Of a stretch of 64,000 nucleotides of DNA, positions 9,756 to 18,316 are shown one piece after another (the first letter of the stretch is position 1; every line of letters begins with the position of its first letter). The notes beneath the pieces were generated by a model that was not told the origin of the DNA, did no database searches, and saw only the letters and a list, made by a program, of their open reading frames with translations. A program made the position numbers and the translations under genes. Origin of the DNA: Nitrospirillum sp034653275 (GTDB lineage: Bacteria > Pseudomonadota > Alphaproteobacteria > Azospirillales > Azospirillaceae); assembly GCF_034653275.1 (NCBI RefSeq), contig NZ_JAYEES010000001.1, positions 744,001-808,000 on the forward strand, read 5' to 3'.

Positions 9756-10640
9756 TCACTCCCGCCGGAAGACGCTGGCGCCCAGCGGCCGCATCGGCAG
9801 GCCGGATCCGGCCAGGGACTCCGAATGCCCCAGGAACAGGTAGCCGCCGGGGCGCAGGTGGTCGCACAGGCGGGCCAGCACCGCCTGCTGCGTCGGCTTG
9901 TCAAAATAGATCAGAATGTTGCGGCAGAAGATCACGTCCAGGTCGCGATCGACGGGGTAGGTCGCGTCCATCAGGTTCAGGCGGCCGAACCGGACCATGC
10001 GGCGCAGTTCGGGCACGATGCGCACCAGGCGCTGGGCCCGGTTCTTGGACCGCAGCAGGTAGCGCTGGCGCATCTCCGGCGGCACGGGGGCGATCATCTC
10101 CTCCGGATAGATGGCGGTGGCCGCCGTCTCCAGCACGCGGGTCGAGATGTCGGTAGCCACGATGTCGACGCGGAAGCCGCCGTGACGCTGGCTGGCGTCG
10201 GCCAGGACCATGGCCAGGGTGTAGGGTTCGGCCCCGATCGAGCTGGCGGTGCTCCAAACTTTCAGGCTGGTGTACGGCCCGGCGTGGCGTCGGGCCAGCA
10301 GCTCCGGCAGCGCCACCTCTTCCAGGATGCGGAAATGCTCCTGCTCGCGGAAGAACTCCGTCTTGTTGGTGGTGACGACATCGATCAGGTGGATGGCCTC
10401 ATCCGCCAAGCCGCCACCGTCGAAAAGGCGCGCGCAATAGTCCGCCAGGTCGGCCGCCCCCGTCGCCACCACCCGCTTGCGCAGGCGGCCCTCGACCATG
10501 GTCCGCTTGCTTTCGGGCATCTTGATGCCGCTGTAGTCCTGGATGAAGGCGGCCAGCCGACGAAAGTCGCGCGCGCCCAGGCGGTCGGCGGCAGCCACCG
10601 CTGCCGCCCTGGAGGCCGCCTCCTCGTGATCCGCCAACAC
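9756..10640 (-). CDS. cheR: Chemotaxis protein methyltransferase CheR
   Basis: The 294-residue SAM-dependent methyltransferase has the helical CheR N-domain (FRRLAAFIQDYSGIKMPESK, about residues 26-45) and the catalytic domain with NKTEFFRE, KVWSTASSIGAEPYTLAM (SAM loop), VATDIS and DVIFCRNILIYFD. It methylates receptor glutamates. It uses a GTG start directly after the stop of the receptor gene upstream, so translation is probably coupled. Both receptors of this operon end in EFEKY, which fits the x-[HFYW]-x-x-[HFYW] pentapeptide that tethers CheR. Confidence 0.95.
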   Translation of the reverse strand: MLADHEEAASRAAAVAAADRLGARDFRRLAAFIQDYSGIKMPESKRTMVEGRLRKRVVATGAADLADYCARLFDGGGLADEAIHLIDVVTTNKTEFFREQEHFRILEEVALPELLARRHAGPYTSLKVWSTASSIGAEPYTLAMVLADASQRHGGFRVDIVATDISTRVLETAATAIYPEEMIAPVPPEMRQRYLLRSKNRAQRLVRIVPELRRMVRFGRLNLMDATYPVDRDLDVIFCRNILIYFDKPTQQAVLARLCDHLRPGGYLFLGHSESLAGSGLPMRPLGASVFRRE

Positions 10641-11613
10641 TCAGTACTTCTCGAACTCGGCGTCGCGGGCATCGCCGGCGCCGTTGGTGAGATCCAGGGC
10701 GAAGCCGGCGGCGGCCTTGCGGCCGGTCCCGACGCGCGCGGCAGCCGGGGCCACGCGGCCGTTGTGCCCGTTCACGGCCCGCTGACTTGCAGGCCGTGCC
10801 GGAGACGGCGCCGGCTTGGCGGCGCTGGCCACCGGCCGCGACGGGCGGCGGGCGGCCGGTGCCGGCGACGCCCCGTCCACCCGGAAATAGGCGATGCTGG
10901 CCTGCAGCTGTTCCGACTGCGCCGCCAGTTCCTCCGACGTTGCCGACATCTGTTCCGACGCGCTGGCGTTCTGTTGCGTCACCTTGTCCAGCTGCTGGAT
11001 CGCCTGGTTGATCTGCTCCCCGCCGATGTCCTGCTCCCGGCAGGCGGCGCTGATCTCCGCCACCAGCTCCGCCGTCTTCTTGATGTCCGGCACCAGGCGC
11101 GTCAGCATCTCGCCCGCCTCCTGCGCCGCTTGCACCGTCTGCGACGACATGGTGCTGATCTCCGCCGCCGCCGTCTGGCTGCGCTCCGCCAGCTTGCGCA
11201 CCTCCGACGCCACCACGGCGAAGCCCCGGCCGTGCTCGCCCGCCCGCGCCGCCTCCACGGCCGCGTTCAGGGCCAGCAGGTCCGTCTGGCGCGCGATCTC
11301 CTGCACGATGGTGATCTTCTCCGCGATGGTCCGCATGGCTTGCACCGCCCGCGTCACCGCCTCGCCGCTCGTCTGTGCGTCCGCCGCGGACTGGCGCGCG
11401 ATCTTCTCCGTCTGGCTGGCGTTGTCCGCGTTCTGCTTGATGTTCGCCGCCATCTGCTCCATCGACGCCGACGCCTCTTCCGCCGCGGACGCCTGCTCAG
11501 TCGCCCCTTGCGACAACTCCTCCGCCGTCGCCGACAGTTCCTGGCTGCCCGATGACACGTTGTCCGACGCCGACGTCGCTTCGCCCACGACATCCCGCAG
11601 CTTTTCCACCATG
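10641..11613. repeat. Long direct repeat, copy A (MCP signalling region)
   Basis: About 970 bp encoding the signalling half and C-terminal tail of the first receptor is nearly identical at DNA level, including most silent positions, to 13184-14168. Similarity stops abruptly just upstream of the codons for VVGEATSASDN. Copy B carries a 12-bp insertion (an extra GHGH in the linker). This indicates recent duplication or gene conversion, and the pair is a likely site for recombination that would fuse the genes and delete a cheW. Confidence 0.85.
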
Positions 11614-12596
11614 CGCTGCAGCGCCAGCCCCAGGACATCCTTGTCGGACAGGGGTTTGGCCTCCACCGTCAGGTCGCCGTCGGCGACCGTGTCGGCCACC
11701 TGCGCCGTGGCCCGCAAGTTGGCGATCATGCGCTTCAGCGCGATGCCCAGCGTATCCTTGTCGGACAGGGGTTTGGCCTCCACCGTCAGGTCGCCGTTGG
11801 CCACCGTGTCGGCGATGCCCGCCGTCGCCCGCAAATTGTCCATCATGGTGTTCAAGGCGTTCACCATGTCCCGGATCTCGTCATCGGACCTGACGGCCAG
11901 CGACTGGTCCAGGTCGCCCCGCGCGACGCCGTTGGCCAGGCGGATGGCGCCCTGCAGCCCACGGCTGATGCTGACCAGGATCCAGGTCGCGGCGGCCAGC
12001 GCGATCAGCAGCGAGATGGCGACCGTGGCGGTCAGCACCGTCCGCGCGGCGTCATACTGGGCACTGGCGGCGGCTTCCGTCTGCGTCATGTTCGCCTGGG
12101 CCAGGGCCACCACCTCGTCCAGCGCCGCGTCGGCGCTGTCCAGCACCTGCCGTCCCTCGACACGGGACAGGCGCACGGCCTCCTCCCGCTGCTCGCTTTT
12201 CGCCAAGGCGATGATCCGGTTCTGGATGGGCAGGAACTGTTTCCAAACGGCGGTGAAGGCCGCCACCTTCTTGTTGCTTTCACCGCTGGTGAGGGAGTCC
12301 AGCTTGGCGCGGTCGGCCTCCAGGGCCTGTTGTTCCTTGGCGATGCGCGCCTCGTACTGGCTCACCAGCTCCTTGCTGTCCGCCAGCAGCAGGCTCTTCT
12401 CCGACCGTGTCACGGTCATGAGGTCCGTATAGAGATCCTGGGCCACCTTGATCTGCTGCATCGGCCCCTGGGCCATATGGTGCAGGCTTTCATCCAGGGC
12501 GGCCAGTTTCTGTATGCCCAGGACGGCGCTGGTGGTCGACAACGCGACGATGACCGCGAAGGTCAGCCCCAGTTTCAGCTTGATGGTCATGCGCAT
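10641..12596 (-). CDS. Methyl-accepting chemotaxis protein with tandem HAMP units
   Basis: The 651-residue receptor has an N-terminal membrane segment (about residues 8-28), a four-helix-bundle-like periplasmic region (about 30-185) with no recognised ligand pocket, and a second membrane segment (about 188-208). A HAMP domain (RLANGVARGDLDQS) is followed by two more HAMP-like units containing the repeat GDLTVEAKPLSDKD. The signalling domain has the conserved tip EIARQTDLLALNAAVEAARA (about 445-464). The C-terminus ends EFEKY, a CheR/CheB tether. The last 320 or so residues are almost identical to those of the second receptor in this operon, while the sensor halves differ. Confidence 0.93.
   Translation of the reverse strand: MRMTIKLKLGLTFAVIVALSTTSAVLGIQKLAALDESLHHMAQGPMQQIKVAQDLYTDLMTVTRSEKSLLLADSKELVSQYEARIAKEQQALEADRAKLDSLTSGESNKKVAAFTAVWKQFLPIQNRIIALAKSEQREEAVRLSRVEGRQVLDSADAALDEVVALAQANMTQTEAAASAQYDAARTVLTATVAISLLIALAAATWILVSISRGLQGAIRLANGVARGDLDQSLAVRSDDEIRDMVNALNTMMDNLRATAGIADTVANGDLTVEAKPLSDKDTLGIALKRMIANLRATAQVADTVADGDLTVEAKPLSDKDVLGLALQRMVEKLRDVVGEATSASDNVSSGSQELSATAEELSQGATEQASAAEEASASMEQMAANIKQNADNASQTEKIARQSAADAQTSGEAVTRAVQAMRTIAEKITIVQEIARQTDLLALNAAVEAARAGEHGRGFAVVASEVRKLAERSQTAAAEISTMSSQTVQAAQEAGEMLTRLVPDIKKTAELVAEISAACREQDIGGEQINQAIQQLDKVTQQNASASEQMSATSEELAAQSEQLQASIAYFRVDGASPAPAARRPSRPVASAAKPAPSPARPASQRAVNGHNGRVAPAAARVGTGRKAAAGFALDLTNGAGDARDAEFEKY
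11640..11820. repeat. Internal tandem repeat in HAMP region
   Basis: Two units of about 117 bp begin with the same stretch (TTGTCGGACAGGGGTTTGGC at about 11641 and 11758) and encode DTVA(N/D)GDLTVEAKPLSDKD in each HAMP-like unit of the first receptor. The high DNA identity points to recent internal duplication of one HAMP unit. Confidence 0.7.
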
Positions 12597-12625
12597 CGCG
12601 AGAAATCCTTGATCGTCGAATTGTC

Positions 12626-13168
12626 TTAAAGGGCGCCGGCTGCCGGCAGCGGTTGGGTGGGGGCGCCGGCCACCAGGTCGGGCGGGGCCTTGCGGCCGAT
12701 GACCGACGCCTCATCGGCGGTGAACAGCGTCGCCAGGTCGAAAACGATGACGAAGCCGTCACCGCGCCGGCCCACGCCCCGGATGTAGTCGGACCGCCAC
12801 GACACGCCGATGTCCGGCGGCGCCTCCAGCTGGCGCAGGTCCAGTGGCAGGACCTCGAACACCCGGTCCGCGATCAGGCCCAGGGCGATCTCCCGCCCGT
12901 TGATCGGGACATGCAGGACCAGGATGCGGGTGTGTTCCGAGGGGACGCTGGATGCCAGGCCCAGCTTCAGCCGCAGGTCGATCACCGGCACCCCCCGGCC
13001 CCGGACGTCGATCAGGCCGACAAGGTAGGACGGCGTTTCCGGGATGCGGAACACCGGCCGCATGTCCAGGATTTCCACCACCGCTTCAACAGGGACGGCG
13101 TAGATCTCGCGCTCGATGCCGAGCGTGACGAACTGCGCTTCCCGCGAGGTTTGGGTCAGGCTGTTCAT
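12626..13168 (-). CDS. cheW: Chemotaxis coupling protein CheW (first copy)
   Basis: The 180-residue CheW/SH3-like protein has FVTLGIEREIYAVPVEAVVEIL (in part) at about residues 13-34, the Gly-rich RGRGVPVIDLRLKLGL segment at about 72-87 and the RGVGRRGDGFVIVFDLATLF block near 129-148. It links CheA to receptor tips. It lies between the two receptor genes with gaps of 29 and 15 bp. A second cheW in the same operon differs in sequence, so the two may pair with different receptors. The C-terminal tail past residue 160 is not conserved in the family. Confidence 0.92.
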   Translation of the reverse strand: MNSLTQTSREAQFVTLGIEREIYAVPVEAVVEILDMRPVFRIPETPSYLVGLIDVRGRGVPVIDLRLKLGLASSVPSEHTRILVLHVPINGREIALGLIADRVFEVLPLDLRQLEAPPDIGVSWRSDYIRGVGRRGDGFVIVFDLATLFTADEASVIGRKAPPDLVAGAPTQPLPAAGAL

Positions 13169-13183
13169 GATGGCCAGGCGACC

Positions 13184-14168
13184 TCAGTACTTCTCGAACT
13201 CAGCGTCGCGGGCATCGCCGGCGCCGTTGGTGAGATCCAGGGCGAAGCCGGCGGCGGCCTTGCGGCCGGTCCCGACGCGCACCGACGCCGGGACCACGCG
13301 GCCATTGTGTCCATGCCCGTGCCCGTTCGCGGCCCGCAGGCTCGCAGGTCGTGGCGGCGACGGCGCCGGCTTGGCGGCGCTGGCCACCGGCCGCGACGGC
13401 CGGCGGGCGGCTGGCGCGGGCGACGCCCCGTCCACCCGGAAATAGGCGATGCTGGCCTGCAGCTGTTCCGACTGCGCCGCCAGCTCCTCCGACGTTGCCG
13501 ACATCTGCTCCGACGCGCTGGCGTTCTGCTGCGTCACCTTGTCCAGCTGCTGGATCGCCTGGTTGATCTGCTCCCCGCCGATGTCCTGCTCCCGGCAGGC
13601 GGCGCTGATCTCCGCCACCAGCTCCGCCGTCTTCTTGATGTCCGGCACCAGGCGCGTCAGCATCTCGCCCGCCTCCTGCGCCGCCTGCACCGTCTGCGAC
13701 GACATGGTACTGATTTCCGCCGCCGCCGTCTGGCTGCGCTCCGCCAGCTTGCGCACCTCCGACGCCACCACGGCGAAGCCCCGGCCGTGCTCGCCCGCCC
13801 GCGCCGCCTCCACGGCCGCGTTCAGGGCCAGCAGGTCCGTCTGGCGCGCGATCTCCTGCACGATGGTGATCTTCTCCGCGATGGTCCGCATGGCCTGCAC
13901 CGCCCGCGTCACCGCCTCGCCGCTCGTCTGCGCGTCCGCCGCGGACTGGCGCGCGATCTTCTCCGTCTGGCTGGCGTTGTCCGCGTTCTGCTTGATGTTC
14001 GCCGCCATCTGCTCCATCGACGCCGACGCCTCTTCCGCCGCGGACGCCTGCTCAGTCGCCCCTTGCGACAACTCCTCCGCCGTCGCCGACAGTTCCTGGC
14101 TGCCCGATGACACGTTCTCCGACGCCGACGTCGCCTCGCCGACGACGCCCCGCAGCTTCTCCACCATG
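13184..14168. repeat. Long direct repeat, copy B (MCP signalling region)
   Basis: This is the partner of 10641-11613, in the same orientation. It differs by scattered substitutions and a 12-bp insertion near 13310-13325. Identity ends where the second receptor enters its single HAMP domain. Confidence 0.85.
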
Positions 14169-14917
14169 CTGTTGATATGGCGCATCAGGTCGCCCACCTC
14201 GTCGCGCGACGTCACCTCGACCGTGCGGGTCAGGTCACCGTCCGCCACCGCCTGGGCCAAGGCGCCGGCCCGGTTCAGGCCGCGGCTGATGCCCAGTGCG
14301 ATCCAGGTCCCGGCCGCCAGGGCGACCAGCAGAGACGCCAGCACGGCGACGACCAGAAGCAAGCGCGCGCTTTCGTATTGGGCGACGGCGTCGGCGTCGG
14401 CGCGCGCCATCTGCGTGCGGTAGAGTTCGATGATGTCGGCCAGCTGCCGCTGCGCCTCACCCACCAGCTGGCGTGCCGGGCCCACCGATATCTCCACGGC
14501 CTTGGCTTGCTCGCCGCGCTTGACCAGTTCCCGCATCTTGTCGTCGGCGGCCAGGAACTGCTGCCAGGTCCCCTGCAGCGCCTGCCATTTCGGTTTGCCC
14601 TCGGCGCTGATGATGGCCTGGACCTTGCCGACCAGGTCGGCGAAGTCCTGGCGGTAGCGCGTGATCTCCTGGTCGTACTTCTCGATCTGCTCGGGACTGG
14701 TCGAGAGCAGCATGTTCTTCTCGGCCCGCACCATCTGGACCAGGTTGACCAGCACCTCTTCCGCCCATTGCAGCTTCTGCACGGGGCCGGCGACCATGTC
14801 GCGCATGGTGGTGTTGATGGTGGCCAGGCTGCTGATGCCCAGTCCCGCCGTGGCGGTGCTGAGCATGATGATGAAGGCGAAGGTCAACGCCAGCTTCAGC
14901 TTGATGGTAACACGCAT
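13184..14917 (-). CDS. Methyl-accepting chemotaxis protein (second copy)
   Basis: The 577-residue receptor has a membrane segment at about residues 8-28, a helical sensor region with VQKLQWAEEVLVNLVQMVRAEKN (in part; typical of four-helix-bundle MCP sensors) at about 44-66, a second membrane segment near 188-208, and a single HAMP (GALAQAVADGDLTRTVEVTS). The signalling domain is near-identical to the first receptor and also ends in EFEKY. The sensor half differs, so the two receptors probably detect different cues but feed the same array. The linker holds an extra His/Gly run (NGHGHGHNG). Confidence 0.93.
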   Translation of the reverse strand: MRVTIKLKLALTFAFIIMLSTATAGLGISSLATINTTMRDMVAGPVQKLQWAEEVLVNLVQMVRAEKNMLLSTSPEQIEKYDQEITRYRQDFADLVGKVQAIISAEGKPKWQALQGTWQQFLAADDKMRELVKRGEQAKAVEISVGPARQLVGEAQRQLADIIELYRTQMARADADAVAQYESARLLLVVAVLASLLVALAAGTWIALGISRGLNRAGALAQAVADGDLTRTVEVTSRDEVGDLMRHINSMVEKLRGVVGEATSASENVSSGSQELSATAEELSQGATEQASAAEEASASMEQMAANIKQNADNASQTEKIARQSAADAQTSGEAVTRAVQAMRTIAEKITIVQEIARQTDLLALNAAVEAARAGEHGRGFAVVASEVRKLAERSQTAAAEISTMSSQTVQAAQEAGEMLTRLVPDIKKTAELVAEISAACREQDIGGEQINQAIQQLDKVTQQNASASEQMSATSEELAAQSEQLQASIAYFRVDGASPAPAARRPSRPVASAAKPAPSPPRPASLRAANGHGHGHNGRVVPASVRVGTGRKAAAGFALDLTNGAGDARDAEFEKY

Positions 14918-14931
14918 ATGAGGTTCTCCCG

Positions 14932-15432
14932 TCAGGCTGCGGAGCGTTGGGTTTGGCCGGCCGCGTCGTCCCGCGCGTCACCGCGGGAAAAGATGCGTTC
15001 CAGGTCCAGGACGACGATGAATTCGGCGCCGCGCTTGGCGATGCAGCGGATGTATTCCGGCCGCCAGCGCATGCCGATGCGCGGCGTCTCCTCCAGGGCG
15101 GAGGCCGCCACCTGGGTGATTTCGTAAACCTTGTCGGCGCGGATGCCGACGATCACGGGGCCCCCGTCGATCATCACCTCGGTGACGACGATGCGGGTGT
15201 CGATGGTCGGCGGCTGCAACTCCATCCCGAACTTCAGGCGCAGGTCCGCCAGCGGCACCACCTTGCCGCGCACATTGATCAGCCCGCCGACGAAGGGCTG
15301 GCTGTTGGGCACGCCGGTGACGGGAATGAGGTCGAGGATCTCGCGCACCTGCGCCGCCTCCAGGGCGAAGACCTCGCCTTGCAGGCCCAGGGTCAGGACT
15401 TCCAGCGGCGCACCGCTTTTCCACGCTGTCAT
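14932..15432 (-). CDS. cheW: Chemotaxis coupling protein CheW (second copy)
   Basis: The 166-residue CheW-domain protein has VLTLGLQGEVFALEAAQVRE (about residues 13-32), LINVRGKVVPLADLRLKFGM (about 71-90) and IAKRGAEFIVVLDLERIFS (about 131-149). It bridges CheA and receptors and lies 15 bp after cheA and before the second mcp. The sequence is clearly different from the other CheW of the operon, so it is not a recent duplicate, unlike the two mcp genes. Confidence 0.93.
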   Translation of the reverse strand: MTAWKSGAPLEVLTLGLQGEVFALEAAQVREILDLIPVTGVPNSQPFVGGLINVRGKVVPLADLRLKFGMELQPPTIDTRIVVTEVMIDGGPVIVGIRADKVYEITQVAASALEETPRIGMRWRPEYIRCIAKRGAEFIVVLDLERIFSRGDARDDAAGQTQRSAA

Positions 15433-15447
15433 GATGTCCCCTTGCCG

Positions 15448-17586
15448 TCAGCTGGCGGCTTTGAAGCGGTTCTCGTAGGCCATGCCCAGCTTGACCAGGT
15501 TGGCGATGTCCAGGATCAGGGCCACGGCGCCGTCGCCCAGGATGGTGGCGCCGGCGAAGGTCTCGACATCGGCGTGCAGCTTGGACAGCGACTTGATCAC
15601 CGTCTGGTGATTGCCGATCACCTGGTCCACCACCAAGCCGACGCGCCGCCCGCCGAAGGAGACGATCACCGCCTTCTGGTAGCGGTCCGGCGGCTCCGCC
15701 ACCTGGAACAGCTCACGCAGGCGCAGGAAGGGCACCAGGTCGCCCCGGATGTTCAGGAAGCTGCGCCCGCGTGAGCGCGCGTCCTCCTCCGCCGACAGTT
15801 CCACGCATTCCTCCACCGCCGACAGGGGCAGGGCGTACCGTCCGGTGCCGACGCGCACCAGCAGGCCGTCGATGATGGCCAGCGTCAGCGGCAGCCGCAG
15901 GGTCAGGCGGGTGCCCTCGCCGGGCGTGCTGGCGATATCGATCTTGCCGCGCAAGCCCTCGATGGCGCGCTTCACCACATCCATGCCCACGCCGCGGCCG
16001 GACAGGCTGGTCACCTCTTTCGCGGTCGAGAAGCCGGGCTCGAAGATCAGCTGGAACAGTTCGGCGTCGGACAGCTTGGCGCCGGGCGGGACCAGCCCCT
16101 GATCCTCGGCGCGGGACTGGATGCGCGCGCGGTCCAGGCCACGGCCGTCGTCGCTGATGGACACCATGACCTCCGCCCCGGCATGGCAGGCGGTCAGGGT
16201 GATGCGCCCCGCCGCCGGCTTGCCCGCCGCCGCGCGCCCCTCCGGCGCTTCCAGGCCATGATCGATGGCGTTGCGGATCAGGTGGATCAGCGGGTCGTTG
16301 AGGCGCTCGATGACGGTCTTGTCGAGTTCGGTTTCCTCGCCCACCGTTACCAGTTCGATGCGCTTGCCCAGCTCGTTGGCCAGGTCATGGACCAAGCGGC
16401 GGAAACGACCGAACAGGGACCCGATGGGCACCGTGCGCACCCCCATGGTCGTGTCCCTCAGCTCGTGCGCCAGGCGCTCGATCTCCTCGGCGATCGCCTT
16501 CACTTCGGCGTCGTTGCTGGACGCCGCGACCTGCGACAGGCGGGACTGCACGATCACCAGTTCGCCGACCCGGTCCATCAGCTCGTCCAGCCGCTCGGCC
16601 GGCACCCGGATGCTGTCCGCTCCCTTGGCGACACCCTTGGTCCCGCCTTGGCCGCTTGCCGGCGAAACCGAGGGGGCCGCGCTGGCGCCCAGGCCGGTGC
16701 GCACATGCTGTTGCTCGGCCAGCGCCGCCGCCAGGGTGTCGGGGGAGACTTCGCCCGATTTGACCAGCAGCGTGCCCAGGGGCATCTGCGCGGCCACGGC
16801 GGCATCCACCGCCTGCTGCGCCACATCCCCCCGGTCCACCAGGATTTCACCGATGCGGCGGCTTTCGCCGGCCATGCCGATGGCGTCGATCGACAACTCC
16901 ATGTCGTCGATCACGAACATGAAGACTTCCTCGATCGCCGTGCGCGGCTGGCTGGTGGTCAGCACCACATCCCAGGCCAGGTGGCACTCCGTCGCCGCCA
17001 TCTCCTCCAGCGCCGGCACGCCCTCGGTCCGCGCCACCACCGTGGCCACGCCCAGCCCGCGCAACTCGTCCAACAGCAGCAGGGGATTGGTCCCCATCGC
17101 CATGGCGTCGCGGCCCAGCCGGAAGCGGATCCGCCAGGTGGATGCGCCTTCCGGGGACGCGGCTTCCGGTGCCCCGTCCGGCGCGGCTTCGGCCGCCGCC
17201 GTGACGGCCGATGGGCCGCCCACGATCTGTTTCAGCGACTGCAGGATGGCGTCGCCGTCCGCGGCCTCCGCCAGGTCGGGCGTCTCGATCAGCAACCGCA
17301 TGTGATCCTTGGCCGCCAGCCCCACGGCGATCAGCGCGCGGCTGGGCGCCACCTTGCCCTTGCGCACCAGGTCGAACGCCGTCTCCACATGGTGGGTGAA
17401 GGCTGCCACCGCGTCGAAGCCGAACATCGCCCCCGATCCCTTCACGGTATGAAGGGCGCGGAAGGCGCTGTTGATCAGGTCGTCGTCGTCCGGCGCATGC
17501 TCAAGGTCGAGCAGCGCCTGCTCCAACTGCTCCAACAGTTCCTGCGCTTCCTGGCGGAAGATGGCGGCCGGGTCCAGCGTGCTCAT
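15448..17586 (-). CDS. cheA: Chemotaxis histidine kinase CheA
   Basis: The 712-residue kinase has an HPt domain with phospho-His46 (ALHTVKGSGAMFGF) and an unusual middle part with the repeated pattern GEILVDRGDVAQQAVDAAV / GTLLVKSGEVSPDTLAAAL (about residues 237-290), which resembles the N-terminal fold of GspE/PilB ATPases. The dimerisation helices (ERLDELMDRVGELVIVQSRL) follow. The ATPase domain has HLIRNAIDHGLEAP (N box), SISDDGRGLD (G1) and GRGVGMDVVK (G2), and a CheW-like regulatory domain forms the C-terminus. It phosphorylates CheY and CheB. The start overlaps the cheY stop by 4 bp. Confidence 0.95.
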   Translation of the reverse strand: MSTLDPAAIFRQEAQELLEQLEQALLDLEHAPDDDDLINSAFRALHTVKGSGAMFGFDAVAAFTHHVETAFDLVRKGKVAPSRALIAVGLAAKDHMRLLIETPDLAEAADGDAILQSLKQIVGGPSAVTAAAEAAPDGAPEAASPEGASTWRIRFRLGRDAMAMGTNPLLLLDELRGLGVATVVARTEGVPALEEMAATECHLAWDVVLTTSQPRTAIEEVFMFVIDDMELSIDAIGMAGESRRIGEILVDRGDVAQQAVDAAVAAQMPLGTLLVKSGEVSPDTLAAALAEQQHVRTGLGASAAPSVSPASGQGGTKGVAKGADSIRVPAERLDELMDRVGELVIVQSRLSQVAASSNDAEVKAIAEEIERLAHELRDTTMGVRTVPIGSLFGRFRRLVHDLANELGKRIELVTVGEETELDKTVIERLNDPLIHLIRNAIDHGLEAPEGRAAAGKPAAGRITLTACHAGAEVMVSISDDGRGLDRARIQSRAEDQGLVPPGAKLSDAELFQLIFEPGFSTAKEVTSLSGRGVGMDVVKRAIEGLRGKIDIASTPGEGTRLTLRLPLTLAIIDGLLVRVGTGRYALPLSAVEECVELSAEEDARSRGRSFLNIRGDLVPFLRLRELFQVAEPPDRYQKAVIVSFGGRRVGLVVDQVIGNHQTVIKSLSKLHADVETFAGATILGDGAVALILDIANLVKLGMAYENRFKAAS

Positions 17587-17954
17587 GCGCCCAGGACCTT
17601 GCGCACGACGGCGACCAGCTGTTCCTGCTGGAAAGGCTTGGTGATCCAGCCGGTGGCGCCCGCGGCCTTGGCCGCCTGCTTCATGTCGGCATCGGATTCC
17701 GTGGTCAGGAACAAGATCGGCACGCCGCGATAGGCGGGCAGCTGGCGCAGCGCGCGGATGAGGTCCAGCCCGTTCATCACCGGCATGTTCAGGTCGGTGA
17801 CAACCAGGTCGACCGCCGTGTCCTTGGCCTTGGCCAGCCCTTCGGCGCCGTCGCTGGCCTGCACGACGGTGTATCCGGCGCCGGTCAGGGTCAGCTTCAC
17901 CATCTGGCGCACGCTGGAGGAATCATCAACGCTCAGGACGGTCTTGGCCATCAT
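17583..17954 (-). CDS. cheY: CheY-type single-domain response regulator
   Basis: The 123-residue receiver has the acidic pair D10-D11 (SVDDSSSVRQ), the phospho-acceptor D54 (VVTDLNMPVMNG), a switch Thr in LFLTTESD and the Lys in WITKPFQ. There is no output domain. It is the likely CheA substrate acting on the flagellar motor or as a phosphate sink. It overlaps both neighbours by 4 bp (STAS gene before it, cheA after it). Confidence 0.93.
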   Translation of the reverse strand: MMAKTVLSVDDSSSVRQMVKLTLTGAGYTVVQASDGAEGLAKAKDTAVDLVVTDLNMPVMNGLDLIRALRQLPAYRGVPILFLTTESDADMKQAAKAAGATGWITKPFQQEQLVAVVRKVLGA

Positions 17955-18316
17955 CGTGCCTCCGTGTGCAGCCAGAAATCGCTGTCGGTGGTTTGGTCGG
18001 CGGGGGCGGGGACGCCGGCCGCCAGTTCAGCGGTCATGAGAAAGCCGCCCCGTTGCAGCGTGTCGCGCAGCGCCCCGGAAGCCGGCTGCGCCAGCCTCAG
18101 TATCCGCTGGGCGCTCCCGGCGCTTTTCCGGGCGGCGAGCAGCAGTTGGACAAAGCTGAGATCCACCTCGTCCAGCGCGCCGCAGTCTATTTCCAGAACG
18201 GCATGAGCCTTCATCGCACTCATCAGCAGCGCATGTGTCTCTTCGGCGTTGCGCAGTGTGCGGGCGCCCTCAAAAACGACTGTCCCGACATCGTCATTCG
18301 AGGCATTCGGCATCAT
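17951..18316 (-). CDS. STAS-domain protein, first gene of the chemotaxis operon
   Basis: The 121-residue protein matches the STAS fold: GTVVFEGARTLRNAEETHALLMSA (in part) at about residues 10-33, then VLEIDCGALDEVDLSFVQLLLAARKSA (in part) with the conserved D(x)SFVQLL loop where anti-sigma-factor antagonists carry a phosphorylatable Ser. Small STAS proteins open several alphaproteobacterial che operons. Their role there is not settled. I chose the double ATG at 18316/18313. The frame stays open to 18394, but the extra residues are Arg/Lys-rich and unlike the family. The ribosome binding site is weak. Confidence 0.78.
   Translation of the reverse strand: MMPNASNDDVGTVVFEGARTLRNAEETHALLMSAMKAHAVLEIDCGALDEVDLSFVQLLLAARKSAGSAQRILRLAQPASGALRDTLQRGGFLMTAELAAGVPAPADQTTDSDFWLHTEAR

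Noticed and set aside
8652..11555. 967-codon + strand open frame opposite cheB, cheR and the first receptor
   Set aside because: It is antisense to well-supported chemotaxis genes, has Arg/His/Gly-rich low-complexity translation and no domain; long antisense frames are expected at this GC content.
12653..14110. 485-codon + strand frame opposite cheW and the second receptor
   Set aside because: It shares its translation with the frame opposite the first receptor only because the receptor genes are repeats; no protein-like features.
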